Part shown: positions 28,861 through 37,665 of the stretch, in pieces
Layout of the letters: every line of letters starts with the position of its first letter
Numbering within the stretch: the first letter of the stretch is position 1
Assembly: GCA_002083555.1 (NCBI GenBank)
Contig: MSXN01000021.1
Span: 39,728 to 103,727, forward strand
Origin: Nitrospira sp. ST-bin5
GTDB lineage: Bacteria; Nitrospirota; Nitrospiria; Nitrospirales; Nitrospiraceae
Direction of reading: 5' to 3'
Length of the DNA: 64,000 nt
The notes under the pieces: generated by a model
What the model was told of the DNA's origin: nothing
Seen by the model: only the letters and a program-made list of their open reading frames with translations
Database searches by the model: none
Translations under genes and position numbers: made by a program

Positions 28861-29214
28861 ATGAAATCTCTCACGCTCATCCTGACGCTCGCGGTTGGAA
28901 CAGTGTTGGCACTCGGGACCCCTGCCTGGAGTGACAAGAAAAAAGGCGAAGAAGGCGATCTCGCCACCCTGGCCAAAGACGCCAAGATTACGATCGAGCA
29001 GGCGGCGAAAACTGCCGTAGAGAAAGTGCCCGGCACCGTCGTCGAAGCGGAACTTGAAAAGAAGCACGGCAAAACCACCTGGGAGGTGGAAGTGCTCGGG
29101 GCGGACGGGAAAGTCACGGAAGTCTGCATCGATGCGGCGACCGGAGAGGTGATCGGGACGGAAGCCAAGGACAAGAAAGACGGGATGAAGAAAGAGGGAA
29201 AGAAAGGAAAGTAA
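28861..29214 (+). CDS. Exported PepSY-domain protein
   Basis: A 117-residue protein with a signal peptide ending near PAWSDK. The body is a single PepSY-like unit: KITIEQAAKTAVEKVPGTVVEAELEK, then TTWEVEVLGADGKVTEVCIDAATGEVIG, followed by a highly lysine-rich tail. PepSY domains are often inhibitory or act as small periplasmic modules near metal or respiratory proteins. It follows the Spy-like gene by 23 bases with a strong GGAGGT, so both are likely expressed together; ilvD begins eight bases after its stop. Precise function unknown. Confidence 0.85.
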   Translation: MKSLTLILTLAVGTVLALGTPAWSDKKKGEEGDLATLAKDAKITIEQAAKTAVEKVPGTVVEAELEKKHGKTTWEVEVLGADGKVTEVCIDAATGEVIGTEAKDKKDGMKKEGKKGK

Positions 29215-29221
29215 TCGGACC

Positions 29222-30895
29222 ATGCCCAAAGAATTGAAGATGAAGAGTCACGATCTCCTCGTTGGTCCAGGCCGGGCGCCGGCACGGGCCATGCTCAAAG
29301 CCGTCGGGTTCACCGACGAAGATCTGTCCAAGCCGATCGTCGGGGTGGCCAATACCTGGATCGAGGTCATGCCCTGCAATTTTCACCTCCGGCGGTTGTC
29401 GGAACGGGTGAAGGCCGGGATCCGCGCCGCCGGCGGAACGCCGATTGAATACAACACGATCGCCGTGTCCGACGGCATTTCGATGGGGACCGAAGGCATG
29501 AGGGCCTCCTTAATCAGCCGGGAAGTGATTGCGGACTCAGTCGAGCTGGTCGCCCGCGGCCATTTGTTCGATGCGGTCGTCGCTCTGTCCGGTTGCGACA
29601 AGACCATCCCCGGTACCGTGATGGGACTCGCCCGATTAAATCTGCCATCGGTGATGCTCTATGGCGGGTCGATCATGCCCGGCCAATTCCAGGGGCACGA
29701 TGTGACCATTCAAGACGTGTTTGAGGCAGTCGGCAAACATGCCTGCGGGACGATGACGAACGCCGAGCTGAAAGATCTCGAAGACCATGCCTGCCCAGGC
29801 CCCGGCGCCTGCGGCGGCCAGTTCACCGCCAACACCATGGCCATTGCGTTTGAATTCCTGGGAATATCGGCCATGGGGCGTAACGGTGTTCCGGCCATGG
29901 ATCAGCACAAGGACGATGTCGCCTTTGAAGCCGGCAAGATGGTGATGGACCTCCTCAAGAAGGATCTACGTCCCAAGCAGATCATCACCCGTAAGTCGCT
30001 GGAGAATGCGATCGCCGCCGTGGCGACGACCGGCGGCTCGACCAATGCCGTCCTCCACTTGCTGGCTGTCGCCCGAGAGATGGGTGTGAAATTGACCATC
30101 GACGATTTCGACAAACTCAACCGGAAAGTCCCACTCCTCGCGGACCTCAAGCCGGGCGGTCGATTCACCGCGTCAGACCTCTTTGCCGCAGGCGGGACCA
30201 CACTCGTCGCCAAGCGGCTGCTGGATGCAGGCATCTTGCATCCGAATCAGCCGACCGTGTCCGGCCGCACTATCGGCGAAGAAGCCGCCGATGCGAAGGA
30301 AACGGCCGGGCAGCAGGTGTTGCGGCCACTCTCGAACCCGATCAAGCCCACAGGCGGGCTGGTCATTCTGAAGGGCAATCTGGCACCGGAAGGCTGCGTG
30401 GTGAAAGTGGCCGGCCATTCGATCATGAAGTTCCAAGGCCCGGCTAAGGTATTTGAACGGGAAGAGGATGCCTTCGCCTCAGTCAAAGCAGGAAAAATCA
30501 AAGCCGGCGATGTGGTCGTGATCCGCTACGAAGGCCCGTCAGGCGGACCAGGCATGCGTGAAATGCTGGGCGTGACCGCGGCGATGGTGGGAGCCGGGCT
30601 CGGTGACTCGGTCGCCCTCCTCACCGATGGACGCTTCTCCGGCGCGACACACGGCCTGATGGCCGGCCATGTGGCACCCGAAGCCATCAAAGGCGGTCCG
30701 ATCGGCGCGGTGAAGAACGGCGATACGATTACCTTCGATATCGCCAAACGACGGCTGGACGTGGCGCTCACGGACAAAGAAATCAAAGCGCGCCTCAAGA
30801 AAGTCAAACACCCCAAGCCGCGCTATACCACAGGGGTCATGGGCAAATACTCGCGACACGTCTCCTCGGCCTCAGAGGGAGCGGTCACCAGCTAG
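29222..30895 (+). CDS. ilvD: Dihydroxy-acid dehydratase
   Basis: A 557-residue cytoplasmic Fe-S dehydratase for valine, isoleucine and pantothenate synthesis; it converts 2,3-dihydroxy-3-methyl acids into 2-keto acids. The three cluster cysteines are seen in VMPCNFH (near residue 56), SGCDKTIPG (near 124) and CPGPGACGGQFTANTMA (near 198). The C-terminal GPSGGPGMREML and LLTDGRFSGATHGLMAGHV are highly conserved in the family. Length fits the [2Fe-2S] type. No other ilv genes are nearby. A hairpin terminator follows. Confidence 0.97.
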   Translation: MPKELKMKSHDLLVGPGRAPARAMLKAVGFTDEDLSKPIVGVANTWIEVMPCNFHLRRLSERVKAGIRAAGGTPIEYNTIAVSDGISMGTEGMRASLISREVIADSVELVARGHLFDAVVALSGCDKTIPGTVMGLARLNLPSVMLYGGSIMPGQFQGHDVTIQDVFEAVGKHACGTMTNAELKDLEDHACPGPGACGGQFTANTMAIAFEFLGISAMGRNGVPAMDQHKDDVAFEAGKMVMDLLKKDLRPKQIITRKSLENAIAAVATTGGSTNAVLHLLAVAREMGVKLTIDDFDKLNRKVPLLADLKPGGRFTASDLFAAGGTTLVAKRLLDAGILHPNQPTVSGRTIGEEAADAKETAGQQVLRPLSNPIKPTGGLVILKGNLAPEGCVVKVAGHSIMKFQGPAKVFEREEDAFASVKAGKIKAGDVVVIRYEGPSGGPGMREMLGVTAAMVGAGLGDSVALLTDGRFSGATHGLMAGHVAPEAIKGGPIGAVKNGDTITFDIAKRRLDVALTDKEIKARLKKVKHPKPRYTTGVMGKYSRHVSSASEGAVTS

Positions 30896-30919
30896 TAGAT
30901 CGGGCATTGTGCCTGCGAG

Positions 30920-30953
30920 ATCGGGGAGGAGCGCATCTGTGTTTCTCCCCGAT
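30920..30953. terminator. Hairpin between convergent ilvD and YD-repeat gene
   Basis: A nine-base perfect stem ATCGGGGAG (30920-30928) / CTCCCCGAT (30945-30953) with a 16-base loop sits in the 62-base gap between the two stops. No strong T-run follows on either strand, so it may act on both transcripts as a weak or factor-assisted terminator. Confidence 0.5.
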
Positions 30954-30957
30954 TCTG

Positions 30958-31794
30958 TTAGTGGTAGGTTATCTGCCGCTCCCGGCTGACCACGGTTTCC
31001 AGAAGCGCGCGCGTCCCATTTTTCTCAGTCCACCGCTGAACCATCTCCTTCGTCCAATTTCCCGCCGCATCGAACTCATACGTCACCACTGACTTGCGGA
31101 GATGCGCACTCCGAAAGAACTCACTCTGCTGTTCGATCCGCTGACCGGCGTCGTTGTATCGATAGACATCTTTCCGCATCAACGCCCCGTCTCCTGAATA
31201 GAAACGGCTTTCCTTCAGCCGCCCTAACGGCCCGTGATGATGCGTCGACTCCAGCACCAGCCGCCCTTGAAAATACCGGGCAAGGTAAATCAGTTTTCCC
31301 CTGATGTCATAGAGCGATTTCTCGACAGTCCCATTCCCGGTGACCGCGAGATCCTCCGTAACGACGCCACGTTCGTCATACAGGTTGAATTCTGCATGGG
31401 CAAGTTGGCCATCATCGGTCGCCGCAATCATGGCAACTTGCCGGCTCTGCTCGTCAAACCCATACCGGTAGATCTTCTTGTACAGGACATGGCCGTCAGG
31501 CTTGATCGTCTGCTCTTCCGTCACCCGACCGACTGCGTCGTAGGACAGACGATACTGAACTGAATCGGTTTCTTGCGTGGGGAATAGTTCAACCTTCGTC
31601 AGGCGCCCATCATGATCGAAGTGATGGATGGTACGGAGTTGTGAATGACGGGTCTCCGCCGTCTTCACCGGGCCTATCAATTCTTGTTTTGAGAGATCGC
31701 TCGTCGTCTCGCCGAGGACCGAACCCGCGGCGGGGCACAGGAGAACCCCGAGGATGAACAGGACTCGAAACAACCATGGATGATCAGTGTGCAT
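30958..31794 (-). CDS. Exported YD-repeat-like protein of unknown function
   Basis: A 278-residue protein with a signal peptide (hydrophobic 8-28, cleavage near VLGETT). The remainder consists of about nine imperfect beta-hairpin repeats of the RHS/YD type: for example HHFDHDGRLTKVELF, YRLSYDAVGRVTEEQTI, FNLYDERGVVTEDLAV and YEFDAAGNWTKEM. There is no RHS core cage length or toxin tip, so it is not a full Rhs protein. The similar antitoxin-like short repeats occur in many exported proteins without known role. It lies downstream of a trypsin-like protease gene on the same strand (60-base gap). Confidence 0.8.
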   Translation of the reverse strand: MHTDHPWLFRVLFILGVLLCPAAGSVLGETTSDLSKQELIGPVKTAETRHSQLRTIHHFDHDGRLTKVELFPTQETDSVQYRLSYDAVGRVTEEQTIKPDGHVLYKKIYRYGFDEQSRQVAMIAATDDGQLAHAEFNLYDERGVVTEDLAVTGNGTVEKSLYDIRGKLIYLARYFQGRLVLESTHHHGPLGRLKESRFYSGDGALMRKDVYRYNDAGQRIEQQSEFFRSAHLRKSVVTYEFDAAGNWTKEMVQRWTEKNGTRALLETVVSRERQITYH

Positions 31795-31854
31795 GCAGGT
31801 GGCGCATCATACACCGCTTGCTCCGATGAGGAAACTTCTGAGCACGGAGAGTTC

Positions 31855-32880
31855 CTACCGCTCCTTCATACGCCCGCGCATCTCCACAATCATGCCATCC
31901 AGATCGGCCTCGGCCTTGCTTCGATCACTGACTAATTCGTCCAAGTTATAAGCACGAGGCGAGGGAGGAGTTGCGAGCGGCTGAACGGGCGCGCGCTGGT
32001 TTTTCGGGCTGACCATCTTGGGTGCCGGAGTCTGGCTGGGGACTAGTCGAGGAGCCGGGATGGGTTGTTGCATCGGGAGTTGATCCGCCGGCACCTCAGT
32101 CGCCGCACGCGTTGGCCCTGACGGGAAAGGTACCGGCAGCTGACCTGATACCACCGTACCCAGCTCGCGCAGCCACTGTCTGGCGACCGAAGATTTGAGC
32201 GAGAAGCTGATACTGGTGATCGGCATGCCATCAGGCGCCACCCGGGCAATCGCCGTATTGACCCCGATCATATGTCCTTCACTGTCGACGAGCGGGCCGC
32301 CGGAATTCCCCCGATTCAAACTGGTCTCTGTTTGGAAAACGTGCTTCCCCTTCACACCGTTAAAGTTGTCGACTTCGGCGCTGATCACTCCTGTTGTCAG
32401 CGTCCACAGTCCGCCCTGCTCGGGATGGCCGATCGCAATCACGCGGTCCCCGATTTTCGTCCGGTCCGACTCGCTCAGATCAATGACCGGAAGCGGAGCA
32501 GCCACCCCCTCAAGCTTAAGCAACGCCAGATCCAACGGGGCTGAATAGGCCACCAGCTTGGCGCGGACCATGCGGGCCAAATCGGTCTTGCTATCGCCGC
32601 TCACGCGGACGGGTTTCAGAAATACGGAGAGGCGAGGATAAGGTTTTCCCATTTTTTCGTCGATGACCACATGGGCATTCGTCAAGACCACGCCGTCGGG
32701 CTGAATGATGGAGCCAGTTCCTCCGCTGCCGCCCTTTCCGCTGTCGGAATGGCCCATGACCATGACTACTGCTGGTGAGGCCTGTTCATAAATCTCACGC
32801 GGGGTCAGATCCTTTGCTTCAACACTCATATGCCCCTGGCCGATCAGAGCCGCGAGGAAGATCAGCGCATATCTCATCAT
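31855..32880 (-). CDS. Trypsin-like (S1C) periplasmic serine protease without PDZ domain
   Basis: A 341-residue exported protease. After an N-terminal signal segment (to about residue 22) comes the chymotrypsin fold: His70 in VVLTNAHVV, the aspartate in SAPLDLALLKLE near residue 118 and Ser193 in RGNSGGPLV. The family's PDZ domain, expected after about residue 230, is absent. Instead there is a Pro/Gln-rich segment (about 240-305) and a short charged C-terminal helix. It is thus related to HtrA/Deg enzymes by the protease domain only. The paired downstream gene encodes a YD-repeat exported protein. The start may be either of two adjacent ATGs. Confidence 0.88.
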   Translation of the reverse strand: MMRYALIFLAALIGQGHMSVEAKDLTPREIYEQASPAVVMVMGHSDSGKGGSGGTGSIIQPDGVVLTNAHVVIDEKMGKPYPRLSVFLKPVRVSGDSKTDLARMVRAKLVAYSAPLDLALLKLEGVAAPLPVIDLSESDRTKIGDRVIAIGHPEQGGLWTLTTGVISAEVDNFNGVKGKHVFQTETSLNRGNSGGPLVDSEGHMIGVNTAIARVAPDGMPITSISFSLKSSVARQWLRELGTVVSGQLPVPFPSGPTRAATEVPADQLPMQQPIPAPRLVPSQTPAPKMVSPKNQRAPVQPLATPPSPRAYNLDELVSDRSKAEADLDGMIVEMRGRMKER

Positions 32881-32954
32881 TTTCTCCTATCTTTCAATAG
32901 TCGTCGTGTCGGAGGAAGAACCGCCCTCTTGCCCTTGCCTGTCACATCCGCCGC

Positions 32955-32984
32955 AGACCTATCGTTGCCGAAGAGTATAGGTCT
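32955..32984. repeat. Perfect inverted repeat
   Basis: AGACCTAT (32955-32962) and ATAGGTCT (32977-32984) are perfect complements separated by 14 bases, in the 173-base gap between the DegT and protease genes. No T-run follows. It could be an operator for the protease gene or a weak terminator for the DegT gene. Confidence 0.4.
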
Positions 32985-33053
32985 CAACGAATAGTGGTGC
33001 CAGGCGTTGACCAGCCGACAGTAGAGAGCAAGTGGGAAAACGTAAGAAGCGAC

Positions 33054-34172
33054 CTATTGGCGCTTAAAGAAGTCGGCGACCATCTCGACCACATAGGTCA
33101 ATTGGGCGTCGCTGAGTTCGGCATAAATGGGAAGGGACATGACTTCTTCGGCAGCCCGTTCGGATAAGGGGAAGGCCCCCTTCCGATAGCCAAGATCCTG
33201 GTAACAGTTCTGCATATGCATAGGGAGCGGGTAATAGATCTCGGTCCCGACGCCCTTCTCTTTCAGATGAGCCCGAAGCTCGTCGCGCTTCGAGACCCGC
33301 ACGGTATACTGATTGTAGACGTGGAAATTGCCCGCCTTCGTCGATGGCAATGTCACGCGATCCAGCAAACCCGCCGCTCGAAACAACTGGTCATACCGGG
33401 CTGCATTGCGTCGGCGGCCTTCAGCCCATTGATCGAGATACTTGAGCTTAATATCGAGCACGACGGCTTGTAACGCATCTAAGCGGCTGTTAATCCCGAC
33501 CGCTTCATGAAGATAGCGGACCCGGCTCCCATGCACACGCAACATGGCGAGCGCATCTGCAAGCCCCTGATCATTGGTCGTGATCATCCCGCCATCGCCA
33601 AATCCGCCAAGATTCTTCGAGGGGAAAAAACTGAAGCAGGCAGTATCTCCCAACACCCCGGCACGCTGACCGCCCTGTCCCGCTCCGATGGCCTGACAGG
33701 CATCTTCAATGACATGCAGTCGCTTGGCCTTGGCAATCTGGTTGATAGCCGGCATATCGGCACATTGACCGAAAAGATGGACTGGAATAATCGCTTTAGT
33801 GCGAGATGTCACCGCACGTTCGAGTTGCGTCGGATCAAGATTGAACGTATCCGGCTGAATATCGATAAAGACGGGCTTTGCACCCAATCGAGACACGGCA
33901 CCGGCTGTGGCGAAGAATGTAAACGGGACCGTGATCACTTCGTCGCCTTGCCCCACTCCCATCGCCATCAGCGAGAGGAGCAATGCATCGCTGCCCGACG
34001 CACAGCCGATCGCGTAACGGGCCCCGACATACTTAGCCAGAGACTCCTCAAAGGCCACCACCCGCGGACCGAGGATAAACCCCTGCTCGTCACAGACCGT
34101 TTGGACCGCCGTCATGATCTCGGCCCGAAGAGGTTGAAACTGAGCTTTTAGGTCGAGGAGAGGAATATTCAT
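33054..34172 (-). CDS. DegT/DnrJ/EryC1-family sugar aminotransferase
   Basis: A 372-residue PLP-dependent aminotransferase that usually acts on nucleotide-linked keto-sugars. The family start IPLLDLKAQFQPLRAEI, the cofactor pocket GCASGSDALLLSLMA near residue 60, the EDACQAIGAGQGG segment near 158 and the Schiff-base lysine in FFPSKNLGGFGDGG near 185 are all visible. Its closest-looking relatives are WbpE-type aminotransferases of surface polysaccharide pathways, but the sugar cannot be fixed. No other sugar-nucleotide gene is adjacent. It lies between the pilus block and the protease genes, with gaps of 119 and 173 bases. Confidence 0.9.
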   Translation of the reverse strand: MNIPLLDLKAQFQPLRAEIMTAVQTVCDEQGFILGPRVVAFEESLAKYVGARYAIGCASGSDALLLSLMAMGVGQGDEVITVPFTFFATAGAVSRLGAKPVFIDIQPDTFNLDPTQLERAVTSRTKAIIPVHLFGQCADMPAINQIAKAKRLHVIEDACQAIGAGQGGQRAGVLGDTACFSFFPSKNLGGFGDGGMITTNDQGLADALAMLRVHGSRVRYLHEAVGINSRLDALQAVVLDIKLKYLDQWAEGRRRNAARYDQLFRAAGLLDRVTLPSTKAGNFHVYNQYTVRVSKRDELRAHLKEKGVGTEIYYPLPMHMQNCYQDLGYRKGAFPLSERAAEEVMSLPIYAELSDAQLTYVVEMVADFFKRQ

Positions 34173-34291
34173 GTATTCAAATCGTCCCGAAATCCCTGGC
34201 GTTGGTCATCAATGCACAGGCTACGTTTACCCCATCAATACCTTGGACGCGATCTCTTTGCAAGTGGAGAATGAAACCGGCGAGACACGAG

Positions 34292-35053
34292 CTAGCGAAA
34301 ATCGCGACGCTGGAAGATGATGCTTGCAGACATCAGCAAGAATGAGACATAGGTCAAGCCGTACACAACAATGAGCAAGAGGTCCGTTCCGGACACCTCG
34401 ATATGGTGAATGACATTCCCCTTGAGATTGAACCGCTCTAGATTCGGCAGGATGTAATAGAGGCCGGTGACCGCGGCACGCATCCCTTCATCCATCTTCT
34501 CCCCGAAGGTCTTGAGATCCGCCGTGAGATGGCCGATCACGTAGGTGGCCAGCGTGAAAATGGCGCTGAGCGTCGCGCTCGTGAAGGTCGAACACAACAA
34601 GGCCACCGCGGTGATGACCATGAATTCCATAAAGATCAACCCCAGCGCCTTGAACAACATGCTCTCAATCGGCACACTTTGCGCAAAAAGCACCAGCAAC
34701 AGTCCCCCGGCCATAACCAGTGTATTCACCAAGAGCGTCAGGGTCAGACCTAGGTATTTCCCAACCAGAAACTGGTAGCGCGCGACGGGTTTCGACACGA
34801 TGGTATAGATCGTTTTCTTCTCGATCTCTTTGTTGACGAGTCCGATTCCGACGAAGATCGCGATCAGCACCCCAAATATATTGATGCTCCCAAGCCCCAC
34901 ATCCAGCAATAAGCGATGAAACTCCCCCAGCGTCAGCCGCATCAGCAACAACGAGCTCCCAATCATCAGGAGCGCAAACACCAGGAGGTTGTAGAGCAAC
35001 TTGTCCCGCAGGTTTTCCCTGAACGTATTGAGCGCGATCGATAGAACCTTCAT
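34292..35053 (-). CDS. ABC-2 type transporter permease (PilI-like by position)
   Basis: A 253-residue membrane protein with about six helices, starting MKVLSIALNTFRENLRDKLLYNLLVFALLMIG, typical of single-chain ABC-2 permeases. Helices are visible near residues 20-40, 52-72, 100-125, 135-160, 165-185 and 225-245. It overlaps the ATPase gene by four bases (ATGA), so the two form one transporter. The order pilin, TPR protein, ATPase, permease is the same as pilA-pilG-pilH-pilI of Myxococcus xanthus, where this transporter is needed for pilus production. That assignment rests on order and family, not on direct similarity I could test. Confidence 0.85.
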   Translation of the reverse strand: MKVLSIALNTFRENLRDKLLYNLLVFALLMIGSSLLLMRLTLGEFHRLLLDVGLGSINIFGVLIAIFVGIGLVNKEIEKKTIYTIVSKPVARYQFLVGKYLGLTLTLLVNTLVMAGGLLLVLFAQSVPIESMLFKALGLIFMEFMVITAVALLCSTFTSATLSAIFTLATYVIGHLTADLKTFGEKMDEGMRAAVTGLYYILPNLERFNLKGNVIHHIEVSGTDLLLIVVYGLTYVSFLLMSASIIFQRRDFR

Positions 35054-36015
35054 ACGCGCGCCTCCACAGGTGGCTGCACGCCTTTGGCTTCACGAATGAA
35101 CAGATCCTCCAGCGACGCCTTATGAGGAGTCAACGAGACCAGCTTGGCATGGGCCGCCCGAATAACTTCAAGAGCCTCATCCACCTGACGCTGGCTACTC
35201 AGCACGGCTATGACTCGTTCCCCGCTCACCATCACCTTCGTTGCCAAGACACGCAGATGTTCCAGACCTTCCGGCGAGAGCCGATCGACGACCATCTCCA
35301 CTTCATGCGTGGTTCCTTGTTGGATCAACTCAGATACCTGTCCACAAGCCACCAATCGGCCTTTCATAATCATGGCGACTCGATCGCAGAGTAACTCGGC
35401 ATCGTGCAAAATGTGCGAGCTGAACATGACGGTCTTGCCGGATTCCTTGAGACGGAAGATCAGGTCGCGCACTTCCTTCCGTCCGATCGGGTCAAGCCCG
35501 GACATCGGCTCATCCAGCACGACCAGTTCCGGGTCATTGATTAATGCTTGCGCGATTCCAACCCGCTGTAACATCCCTTTTGAGAATTTTCTGAGTTGGA
35601 GGTCTTTCGCGTGAGACATGCCCACCAACTCAAGCAACTCATCCACACGCCTATCGAGACTTCCCCCCCACAACCCGAAGAGATGGCCATAGAAATTGAG
35701 GAACTCACGGCTGGTCAGATAGTCGTAGAAATAGGGAGACTCGGGAAGGAACCCGAGCTTGGCTTTCGCAGCCGGATCGCCCACAGCATGGCCGAAGATT
35801 CTGGCCTGACCGCTGGTGGGATAGATGAGCCCCATCAGCATCTTGATGGTCGTCGTCTTTCCTGCTCCGTTAGGACCAAGAAATCCGAACACTTCACCCC
35901 GCCGAACCTCCAACGACAATTGATCCACTGCCGTGACGCGCCGGCCCCAGAATCCGACACGAAACACTTTACGGATGTTTTCAATCTGGACAACGTGGTC
36001 CGTGACAGGACGCAT
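35050..36015 (-). CDS. ABC transporter ATPase (PilH-like by position)
   Basis: A 321-residue ATP-binding subunit. Walker A is FLGPNGAGKTTTIKML near residue 48, the signature is LRKFSKGMLQRVGIAQAL near 140 and Walker B with the catalytic glutamate is LVVLDEPMSGLDP near 162, followed by the switch histidine in MFSSHILHDAE. An additional C-terminal domain of about 80 residues (from 235) is usual for ABC-2 exporters. It is translationally coupled to the permease and lies eight bases after the TPR protein gene. A role in type IV pilus biogenesis is inferred from the gene order behind pilA. Confidence 0.92.
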   Translation of the reverse strand: MRPVTDHVVQIENIRKVFRVGFWGRRVTAVDQLSLEVRRGEVFGFLGPNGAGKTTTIKMLMGLIYPTSGQARIFGHAVGDPAAKAKLGFLPESPYFYDYLTSREFLNFYGHLFGLWGGSLDRRVDELLELVGMSHAKDLQLRKFSKGMLQRVGIAQALINDPELVVLDEPMSGLDPIGRKEVRDLIFRLKESGKTVMFSSHILHDAELLCDRVAMIMKGRLVACGQVSELIQQGTTHEVEMVVDRLSPEGLEHLRVLATKVMVSGERVIAVLSSQRQVDEALEVIRAAHAKLVSLTPHKASLEDLFIREAKGVQPPVEARV

Positions 36016-36023
36016 GTGGAACC

Positions 36024-36953
36024 TTACCCCTTATCCAACCTGAACACTTTAAGCCGCCCGGGATGGGTGCTGCTTGTGACCGCTCCCGTCTGAGCATCTA
36101 GGTTATACGTTCCGCCGAAGGGCTCTTCAGGCAGTGCAGGCAGTATGCCGGACGAAACCAAGTCAGACAATGCTTTTGGATATTTTCGTTCCGCCTGACG
36201 ATAGTGCCGGATCGAGTCCTCTAGGCGCCTGAGATCCCGCTCGATGATGATTTCTTTGACCCGCACCTCCAGTTTCTCTCGCACGGCAATGTCCGGATTC
36301 TCCTTCCACATCGCCTCAAGAAACTGCAGCGCCACATCGGGATTCCCCGATTCTGCATACATCCGAGTCGCCAAGCCTGGGAGAAATCCAGGGCCGCCAG
36401 GAATCTTTGCCGCGCGACTAATATATTCGGCACCCTTGGCCGGCTGGCCTAGAACAAAGTAGTGGTTGTACCCAAGCAGAAACGGCAAAGTCCATTCGTT
36501 GGGATTCGCAGCGTGGCCTTTCTCCAAGAGCTGGTTGCTCAAATCAACCCGCCCTGCCATTTCAGTCAGAACCACGCCTCCCACATAATAGATATAGGCA
36601 TAGAGAGGATCGAGTGTGGTAATCACGTCCATCGCATGATACAGCCACACATGCTCATCAATAGAATTTTTCTTATTCCCCAGCACCTGGAGCGTTCTCA
36701 GCCAGAGAATATCCGCCCCAAGATGGTGGTGGCCCAACAAGGCCGGCCGCAGAACCTCACCGCGCGGGAGTTGCGCTAATTCTTCAATTTTCCCTGCCAC
36801 CCGGTCAGAACGACGATCCAGATCTTGTTGGAGGTATGTCATAAGTCCGATGAGGACAGCCATCACAACAAAGAGCGCAGAGCAAGTGAGCTTTCTAGAA
36901 ATAGAAGATGACGATTGGGCAGGAGAGAGAGAAGAAGAAGAGCCGAAATACAT
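36024..36953 (-). CDS. Membrane-anchored TPR-like protein in pilus operon (PilG position)
   Basis: A 309-residue protein with one N-terminal membrane helix (about residues 24-44) preceded by a serine-rich stretch. The body (70-250) is helical and TPR-like, for example LLEKGHAANPNEWTLPFLLGYNHYFVLGQPAKGAEYISRAAK. The last 60 residues (RKYPKALSDLVSSGILPALPEEPFGGTYNLD) resemble the C-terminal part of GspG-type pseudopilins. It stands between pilA and the ABC transporter genes, where M. xanthus has pilG. I cannot show homology to PilG; the link is positional. It probably acts at the inner membrane in the pilus system. Confidence 0.75.
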   Translation of the reverse strand: MYFGSSSSLSPAQSSSSISRKLTCSALFVVMAVLIGLMTYLQQDLDRRSDRVAGKIEELAQLPRGEVLRPALLGHHHLGADILWLRTLQVLGNKKNSIDEHVWLYHAMDVITTLDPLYAYIYYVGGVVLTEMAGRVDLSNQLLEKGHAANPNEWTLPFLLGYNHYFVLGQPAKGAEYISRAAKIPGGPGFLPGLATRMYAESGNPDVALQFLEAMWKENPDIAVREKLEVRVKEIIIERDLRRLEDSIRHYRQAERKYPKALSDLVSSGILPALPEEPFGGTYNLDAQTGAVTSSTHPGRLKVFRLDKG

Positions 36954-36982
36954 GGGAAACTACCACCTCTTTAATAAACAAG

Positions 36983-37012
36983 GTCCCGCCGGCTGCTTCC
37001 AGCCGGCGGGAC
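36983..37012 (-). terminator. Strong hairpin downstream of pilA
   Basis: GTCCCGCCGGCTG (36983-36995) and CAGCCGGCGGGAC (37000-37012) form a perfect 13-base stem with a four-base loop. Read on the minus strand it is followed by CTTGTTTATT. It lies 30 bases after the pilA stop and 30 before the next start, so it should make pilin mRNA far more abundant than the downstream genes, or stabilise its 3' end. Confidence 0.8.
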
Positions 37013-37041
37013 ACTTGGTTTAGGCAGAGCCTAGGCCGACG

Positions 37042-37665
37042 TTAGAATACGCCGGTCGTGCAATCCTGAGCTCCGGTCCCGTCAGCTGATGCCCACACCG
37101 AGAGGGTAGGATCGCCGTCGAGGTTGGACGAAGCCGTCGCCCGAAAACCACCAGCAGTCGTACCCGCGTCAAGAGCCCCAGTTTCGTGGATGATGTTAGC
37201 AGCAGCGGCCGTCACCGGACCAAGACACGAAGTATGCGCAAGGGGATACGAACCCGTCGCATACTGATACAGCACGTTGCCGGTCGGCTGGAACCCAAGA
37301 TCGGCGAACGTGCCCGTCGTTACACCGGGACCGGCAGCACCCACGCACCAACCCTGAGCACCGGCAAGCGTCACCGCAGGAGCAGCGGGGTTGAACCAGT
37401 TGATGGGAGCGCTCTTCGTACCGGCAACGGGAAGCGACGCCACCGGCCAACGTTGCACAGTGAGATAGCAGCCCCGCTCACCCTGCCACGACACTTCTGA
37501 GGTCTTGATGGCCCCCAGGTTTGTCTTGGCTTCCGACTGCCGCGACTTCATCTGATACTGCAGGAAGTTCGGGATGGCGATGGCCGCCAAGATGCCGATG
37601 ATCGCCACGACGATCATCAACTCGATGAGGGTAAAACCCTCTTGTTTACGCAATGCCTTAAACAT
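37042..37665 (-). CDS. pilA: Type IV major pilin (PilA)
   Basis: A 207-residue prepilin. The leader is ten residues ending in glycine, MFKALRKQEG, cut before Phe1; Glu5 is in place (FTLIELMIVV), followed by the long hydrophobic helix to about residue 35. The globular part carries four cysteines able to form disulfides, one pair near the C-terminus (ending CTTGVF). The ATG at 37665 is chosen because it gives a canonical short leader and has AGGAGG five to eight bases upstream; the in-frame ATG at 37692 would lengthen the leader. It begins the block with the TPR protein and ABC transporter. pilT and pilU lie 12 kb away. Confidence 0.93.
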   Translation of the reverse strand: MFKALRKQEGFTLIELMIVVAIIGILAAIAIPNFLQYQMKSRQSEAKTNLGAIKTSEVSWQGERGCYLTVQRWPVASLPVAGTKSAPINWFNPAAPAVTLAGAQGWCVGAAGPGVTTGTFADLGFQPTGNVLYQYATGSYPLAHTSCLGPVTAAAANIIHETGALDAGTTAGGFRATASSNLDGDPTLSVWASADGTGAQDCTTGVF

